Assembly: GCA_024699005.1 (NCBI GenBank)
Contig: JAILQN010000301.1
Location: 1 to 12,293 of the forward strand
Source of the DNA: Clostridia bacterium
Lineage (GTDB): Bacteria; Bacillota_A; Clostridia; Oscillospirales; Acutalibacteraceae
Reading direction: 5' to 3'
DNA: 12,293 nt
The notes under the pieces were generated by a model. That model was not told the origin of the DNA and did no database searches. It was given only the letters and a program-made list of their open reading frames with translations. Made by a program: the position numbers and the translations under genes. Below are positions 7,954 to 12,293 of this stretch, piece by piece. How positions within the stretch are numbered: the stretch's first letter is position 1; every line of letters begins with the position of its first letter.

Positions 7954-8843
7954 TGCCGAAAAATAAGGACAAACGGATCCGGAAAACTTCGATCAGGTTT
8001 TTTAACGATACCCCCGTGCGCTCCGTCTGGGATGAGGAAGATTCCAAATGGTGGTTTTGCGCCGCGGATATCGCGGAGGCGCTGACCAAAAGCAAAAATC
8101 CGCGTTCGTACTGGAACAAAATCAAAAGCCGTAAAACTGAGTTGTCGACAATTTGTCGACAACTGAGATTAAAAGCGCGGGACGGCAAGTTTTACAACAC
8201 CGACGTTGTGGACGAGTCGGGGCTTAATACGGTCATCGCGCTGATACCGGGCAAAAACTCCGAAGCGTTTGTCCGATGGATGAAAAACATGGAGTCCTCG
8301 CTTGACGAAAAAAGCAAACAAAAGGCGTATGAGCTTTTTGAAAGCGGCTTTATCGACAATATCGAAGTCGGAACGGCGAAAGGTCTGCAGCAGATCCACG
8401 GATATATTTTCGGCGGCCTCTATGATTTTGCCGGACAGATAAGAACGGTCAATATCGCGAAGGGCGGTTTTGCCTTTGCTCCCGCGCTGTATCTGGACGG
8501 GGCTCTCGAAAGCATTGAAAAAATGCCCGAGAGCACGCTTGAAGAGATCGTCAGCAAATACGTTGAAATGAATGTAGCGCATCCTTTTATGGAGGGCAAC
8601 GGCAGAAGCACGCGCATATGGCTCGATCTGATCCTGAAAAAGAATCTGAAAAAATGTGTTGACTGGAGCCTGATAGACAAAAAAGATTATCTGAACGCAA
8701 TGCGGGAAAGCGTGGATGATCCCGCTGAGATTTTCGGGCTTATTGAAAATGCTCTGACAGATGATATCAACAATCGTGAGATCATAATGAAGGGTATTGA
8801 TTATTCTTATTACTACGAAGAAGCCGATGACGCTGAGGAATAA
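7953..8843 (+). CDS. Bro-N-like / Fic-domain fusion protein (predicted AMP-transferase toxin)
   Basis: The 296-residue protein has two parts. Residues about 10-110 ([47 protein letters not shown]) resemble the Bro-N DNA-binding domain of phage antirepressors. Residues about 130-285 are a Fic domain. [22 protein letters not shown] is the flap side, the active-site loop [12 protein letters not shown] is complete from His210 to Arg221, and the tail holds [12 protein letters not shown]. An intact HPFxEGNGR loop is the AMPylating form, unlike the Doc kinase form. The inhibitory motif [S/T]xxxE[G/N] was sought by eye in this protein and not found, and no antitoxin gene lies beside it. The gene overlaps the mod stop by one base and has a strong site AAGGAAGG at 7938-7945, so it is translationally coupled. 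Its place between mod and res suggests a toxin guard or effector tied to the restriction system; the target protein is unknown. Confidence 0.85.
   Translation: MPKNKDKRIRKTSIRFFNDTPVRSVWDEEDSKWWFCAADIAEALTKSKNPRSYWNKIKSRKTELSTICRQLRLKARDGKFYNTDVVDESGLNTVIALIPGKNSEAFVRWMKNMESSLDEKSKQKAYELFESGFIDNIEVGTAKGLQQIHGYIFGGLYDFAGQIRTVNIAKGGFAFAPALYLDGALESIEKMPESTLEEIVSKYVEMNVAHPFMEGNGRSTRIWLDLILKKNLKKCVDWSLIDKKDYLNAMRESVDDPAEIFGLIENALTDDINNREIIMKGIDYSYYYEEADDAEE
8140..8164. repeat. 25-base palindrome made of two TTGTCGACAA dyads
   Basis: Two copies of the self-complementary decamer TTGTCGACAA (8142-8151 and 8153-8162) sit 11 bases apart, about one helical turn. Together they form a perfect palindrome from 8140 to 8164 around a single central T at 8152. 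It lies in the Bro-N-like part of the fic gene and encodes residues around ELSTICRQL. It could be an operator for the protein's own DNA-binding domain or an mRNA hairpin, but codon use for a conserved peptide may also explain it. Confidence 0.6.
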
Positions 8844-8846
8844 TAT

Positions 8847-11800
8847 ATGAAATTCAACTTTAAGATCCAGCAATACCAAACCGACGCTGTCGACGCCGTC
8901 GTTCAGGTCTTCAACGGGCAGCGAAAATATGAACGGACAGGCTATATCCGCGACGTCGGCTCGGCAAAGTATGAACCGACTCAGATGAGCTTTCTCGCTG
9001 CCGACACCGATATCGACCTTGAGGATATTCAGAACGATACAGGCTATAAAAACGAGAACGTGGAGCTGACTGACGACGAGCTTCTTTCCAATATCCGCCG
9101 TATACAGACGTTCAACAATATAAAACTCTCTCCGTCCCTTGTCAAAGACTTCGGACGGTGCGGTCTTGATATCGAAATGGAGACAGGTACGGGCAAAACC
9201 TACGTCTATATCAAAACGATGTTCGAGCTGAACAAGCGTTACGGCTGGTCGAAGTTTATTGTTGTCGTGCCGTCCATCGCGATACGCGAGGGCGTTAAAA
9301 AATCCTTTGAGATAACTCAGGATCACTTTATGGAGCAGTACGGCAAAAAGGTGCGGTTTTTTGTTTACAACAGTTCCAACCTTAACCAGCTTGACAACTT
9401 CTCCGCGAGTTCCGGCATCAACGTGATGATCATCAATACTCAGGCGTTCGCGTCCTCACTGAAGGAAGGCGCGAAAAGCAAAGAGAGCCGTATCATCTAT
9501 TCCAAGCGCGACGAGTTCGGTTCCCGCCGTCCGATCGACGTTATCAAGGCGAACAGGCCCGTTATCATTCTGGACGAGCCGCAGAAGATGGGCGGAGAGG
9601 TGACGCAGAAAGCGATAAAAAACTTCAATCCGCTGTTTGCGCTGAACTATTCCGCAACACACGCGAAACAGCACAATCTGATCTACGTTCTGGACGCGCT
9701 GGACGCGTATAATAAACGCCTTGTCAAAAAGATCGAGGTCAAGGGCTTTGAAGTAAAGAATTTCCGGGGAACAGACAGTTATCTGTATCTGGAGCAGATA
9801 ATCCTTTCAAGTAAGGAGCCGCCGAAAGCGAAGCTTGAACTTGAGATCAGATACAACAAGTCGATCAACCGCGAAACAAGGCGAGTCGGCGTAAACGATA
9901 ATCTGTTTTTTATCTCTCAGGAGATGGAGCAATACAGAGGCTATACAGTATCAGAGATCGACCCGTTCCGCGGGACAGTTATTTTTACCAACGGAGAAAC
10001 GATCTGTGTCGGAGAAGTCCGAGGCGATATTTCTGAAAAAGATATGCGCCGCATCCAGATCCGCGAGACGATCCTTTCACACTTTGAGAAAGAAGAAACC
10101 CTCTTTAACAAAGGCATAAAAACTCTGTCCCTGTTTTTCATTGATGAAGTTGCAAAGTACCGTATATATGACGAAAACGGCGATGAGCAGCCCGGAGAAT
10201 ACGGCAGGATGTTTGAACAGGAATATATTTCGGTCCTGAACGATTATATCACTCTGTTTGACACGCCGTATCAGAAGTATCTGAAAAGCACCTGCGCGGA
10301 CGTTTCCGCCGTTCACAAGGGATATTTCAGCATAGACAAGAAAACCGGACGCAGCATCAACAGCGAGCTGAAACGCGGCAGCGAGTTCTCCGACGATATT
10401 TCTGCATATGATCTGATACTAAAAAACAAAGAGCGGCTCCTGAGCTTTGAGGAACCGACGAGATTCATTTTCTCCCACTCGGCTCTGCGCGAGGGCTGGG
10501 ACAACCCGAACGTGTTCCAGATCTGTACGCTGAAACATTCCGATTCCAACACGGCGAAACGGCAGGAAGTCGGGCGCGGTCTGCGCCTCTGCGTCGATCA
10601 GGCGGGCAACAGGATGGACGCGGAAAGCTGCGGCGATACCGTTCACGATATCAATATGCTGACAGTCATTGCCAGCGAGAGTTACAGGGATTTTGTCGCC
10701 GCGCTGCAGACGGATATCAAAGAAGTACTTTATGACCGTCCGACAAAGGCGACGATGGAATATTTCGAGGGCAAAACGATCCTCGCGGGCGGTCAGCCTG
10801 TCACTATCGACGCGAAGCAGGCAAAGGCGATATACAAATATCTCATCAAAAACGACTATATTGACGACGATGACAAGGTGACCGATTCCTACCGCGCCGA
10901 CCTTACAGACAGTTGTCTCGCGCCTCTGCCGTTGGAGCTTCAGGATATGGCGGAAGGCGTCCATAAGCTTATTCAGGGTATCTTTGACGAAAAAGTGCTT
11001 CAGGAGATGATCACCGATGCCGGCAAAACCAAGGTTCAGGATAACCCGCTGAATGACAATTTCAAAAAGCAGGAATTCCAGACGCTCTGGAATCACATCA
11101 ACCACAAATACGCATATACAGTGCGGTTTGACAGCGCAGAGCTGACAGAAAAAGCCATCGCCCATATCGACGATAAGCTGTTTGTCTCTCAGCTTCAATA
11201 CACGACTTCCGTGGGTCGGCAGAAGACTGATATGAACGGGTATGAAGTTGGCCGCGGCGAGTCTTTCGGGGCGGTAAAGACGAAGACACAGACGCTGAAA
11301 CACGCCGAAACGGCTCAGGTGCCATATGACCTTATCGGTCAGGTCGCCGGAGGAACGAAATTGACAAGGCGGACAGTCGCGAAGATACTCTCGGGTATCC
11401 GCGCGGACAAGTTCGCCATGTTCCGCAATAACCCGGAGGAGTTCATTTCCAAAGTCACGAAGCTTATCAACGAACAGAAAGCGACGATGATCGTCGATCA
11501 TATTTCATACAATAAGATCGACGGGGAATACGACAATGATATCTTTACCGCCGAGAAGATATCGCAGCCGCTGGCAAAAGCGTTCAAAGCCGAAAAAGCC
11601 ATTCAGGATTACGTTTTTACTGACGGATACGCCTCTGACGGACAATCCACCGAACGGAAATTCGTGTCTGACCTTGACGCCGCAGATGAAGTTGTCGTAT
11701 ACGCTAAGCTTCCTAAGGGATTTCACATCCCCACGCCGGTGGGAAACTATTCTCCGGACTGGGCGATCGCGTTCCGGGAGGGCAGCGTGAAACACGTCTA

Positions 11801-11972
11801 TTTCATCGCCGAGACAAAGGGGACTATGGAGTCTTTGAATTTCAAACAAATCGAAGCCGCCAAGATCAGCTGCGCGAAAAAGCTGTTTAATGATATTTCA
11901 ACAAGCCATGTACGGTACGATGCCGTAAATGATTATTCAAAGCTGCTGAGTGTGATCAACTCAATGGATTAA
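8847..11972 (+). CDS. res: Type III restriction enzyme subunit (Res), helicase-nuclease
   Basis: The 1041-residue protein couples a superfamily 2 ATPase to a nuclease. Near the N-terminus is an aromatic/Gln element (KIQQYQTDAV). Motif I is METGTGKT with Lys117, motif II is DEPQ (243-246), motif III is SATH (269-272) and motif VI is QEVGRGLRL (573-581). The C-terminal nuclease shows a clear PD-(D/E)XK site: Pro970-Asp971, then Glu989-x-Lys991 in the AETKG strand. All catalytic residues are present, so it should be active. Length is slightly above the usual 970-1000. In this family Res needs Mod for site recognition, uses ATP to slide or signal along DNA, and cuts about 25-27 bp from one of two oppositely oriented sites. 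The ATG lies three bases after the fic stop, with GAGGA at 8835-8839. Composition matches the operon background. Confidence 0.95.
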   Translation: MKFNFKIQQYQTDAVDAVVQVFNGQRKYERTGYIRDVGSAKYEPTQMSFLAADTDIDLEDIQNDTGYKNENVELTDDELLSNIRRIQTFNNIKLSPSLVKDFGRCGLDIEMETGTGKTYVYIKTMFELNKRYGWSKFIVVVPSIAIREGVKKSFEITQDHFMEQYGKKVRFFVYNSSNLNQLDNFSASSGINVMIINTQAFASSLKEGAKSKESRIIYSKRDEFGSRRPIDVIKANRPVIILDEPQKMGGEVTQKAIKNFNPLFALNYSATHAKQHNLIYVLDALDAYNKRLVKKIEVKGFEVKNFRGTDSYLYLEQIILSSKEPPKAKLELEIRYNKSINRETRRVGVNDNLFFISQEMEQYRGYTVSEIDPFRGTVIFTNGETICVGEVRGDISEKDMRRIQIRETILSHFEKEETLFNKGIKTLSLFFIDEVAKYRIYDENGDEQPGEYGRMFEQEYISVLNDYITLFDTPYQKYLKSTCADVSAVHKGYFSIDKKTGRSINSELKRGSEFSDDISAYDLILKNKERLLSFEEPTRFIFSHSALREGWDNPNVFQICTLKHSDSNTAKRQEVGRGLRLCVDQAGNRMDAESCGDTVHDINMLTVIASESYRDFVAALQTDIKEVLYDRPTKATMEYFEGKTILAGGQPVTIDAKQAKAIYKYLIKNDYIDDDDKVTDSYRADLTDSCLAPLPLELQDMAEGVHKLIQGIFDEKVLQEMITDAGKTKVQDNPLNDNFKKQEFQTLWNHINHKYAYTVRFDSAELTEKAIAHIDDKLFVSQLQYTTSVGRQKTDMNGYEVGRGESFGAVKTKTQTLKHAETAQVPYDLIGQVAGGTKLTRRTVAKILSGIRADKFAMFRNNPEEFISKVTKLINEQKATMIVDHISYNKIDGEYDNDIFTAEKISQPLAKAFKAEKAIQDYVFTDGYASDGQSTERKFVSDLDAADEVVVYAKLPKGFHIPTPVGNYSPDWAIAFREGSVKHVYFIAETKGTMESLNFKQIEAAKISCAKKLFNDISTSHVRYDAVNDYSKLLSVINSMD

Positions 11973-11990
11973 GGCAGGACAAGACAACAA

Positions 11991-11997
11991 GAGGTGA
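11991..11997 (+). promoter_or_regulatory. Ribosome binding site supporting a TTG start
   Basis: GAGGTGA lies five bases before the TTG at 12003. The in-frame GTG at 11994 falls inside this site and the ATG at 12021 is too distant, so TTG is the best start. Confidence 0.6.
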
Positions 11998-12002
11998 ACG
12001 TT

Positions 12003-12293
12003 TTGGACAAAACCAACGTGATGCGCATCCTATCACAAAAGAAGATAGATTTCAAAGAATACTACTACGGCGATTCCGGGGCGATAAGCGGCGTCGACGT
12101 CGCGGCCGCGCTGAATGAGGACGAAAGACAGGTGTTCAAAACGCTTGTGACAGTCGGCAGGTCAAAACAGCATTACGTGTTCATGATACCGGTCGCGGAA
12201 GAACTCGATTTAAAAAAGGCCGCGAAAGCCGCGGGAGAGAAGAGCGTTGAAATGATCCCGCAGAAGGACCTGCTGCCGCTGACGGGATACGTT
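12003..12293 (+). CDS. ybaK: Cys-tRNA(Pro) deacylase, YbaK/EbsC family (3' truncated by window)
   Basis: The first 97 residues are visible and run off the window. They begin MDKTNVMRILSQKKIDFKEYYYG, the usual opening of YbaK proteins, and contain QVFKTLVTVG with Lys46, the position of the conserved functional lysine in this family. YbaK hydrolyses cysteine mischarged onto tRNA(Pro) by prolyl-tRNA synthetase, in the cytoplasm. It starts 30 bases after the res stop with no terminator between, so read-through from the operon is possible, though the role is housekeeping and unrelated to defence. It marks the right border of the island. The start is a TTG codon. Confidence 0.9.
   Translation, partial: MDKTNVMRILSQKKIDFKEYYYGDSGAISGVDVAAALNEDERQVFKTLVTVGRSKQHYVFMIPVAEELDLKKAAKAAGEKSVEMIPQKDLLPLTGYV

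Noticed and set aside
8169..9326. Minus-strand open frame of 385 codons spanning the fic/res junction.
   Set aside because: It covers two genes with intact family motifs and a tight junction on the plus strand; its translation has no recognisable motif.
10419..11501. Minus-strand open frame of 360 codons opposite res.
   Set aside because: Shadow of the Res coding frame; no ribosome site or family motif was found.
8847..11972. Idea that Res is inactivated so that the locus is only a methylation system.
   Set aside because: Walker Lys117, DEPQ, motif VI and the PD...ETK nuclease residues are all present in one unbroken frame.
1..12293. CRISPR array, tRNA, rRNA, insertion sequence or integrase.
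   Set aside because: No regularly spaced repeats, tRNA-like cloverleaf, transposase motifs or terminal inverted repeats were noticed on reading through the window.

Overview
The window looks like chromosomal DNA from a low-to-mid-GC Firmicute, probably a gut- or host-associated Clostridia-type bacterium. The evidence is strong purine-rich Shine-Dalgarno sites, a TTGCAT-17-TAAAAT promoter, the gene families present, and a background of roughly 45-60% GC (hand counts on single 60-base lines). The genus cannot be fixed from the sequence.

Layout. Bases 2-505 are the 3' end of a gene resembling the C-terminus of a family 8 polysaccharide lyase, followed by a clear rho-independent terminator (546-578). 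A sigma-A-type promoter (596-624) then opens a tight, all-plus-strand block of six genes: (1) 681-3920, SNF2-like helicase/translocase; (2) 3924-4538, DUF4391 protein; (3) about 4560-5948, an AT-rich unrecognised protein with a possible PD-(D/E)XK nuclease signature; (4) 5971-7953, type III Mod N6-adenine methyltransferase; (5) 7953-8843, a Bro-N-like/Fic fusion protein; (6) 8847-11972, type III Res helicase-nuclease. The right edge (12003 to the end) is the start of a YbaK/EbsC-type Cys-tRNA(Pro) deacylase, an ordinary housekeeping gene.

How the genes may work together. Mod and Res form a complete type III restriction-modification pair with the expected catalytic motifs. A separate SNF2-like motor and DUF4391 precede them, and two extra genes sit inside the operon: the AT-rich putative nuclease before mod, and the Fic toxin-type enzyme between mod and res. 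Spacing is 3, 21, 22, -1 and 3 bp, so one transcript and translational coupling are likely. The whole reads as an expanded type III restriction locus with a possible second effector layer.

The operon is a mosaic. Gene 3, from the tail of DUF4391 to the mod start, and an internal mod segment covering the target-recognition region (about 6540-7225) are both sharply AT-rich (about 25-38% GC on sampled lines), against 45-62% on sampled lines elsewhere. This suggests cassette insertion and target-recognition-domain exchange. A 25-base palindrome inside the Fic gene is another notable structure. No RNA genes, CRISPR arrays, transposases or attachment sites were seen.
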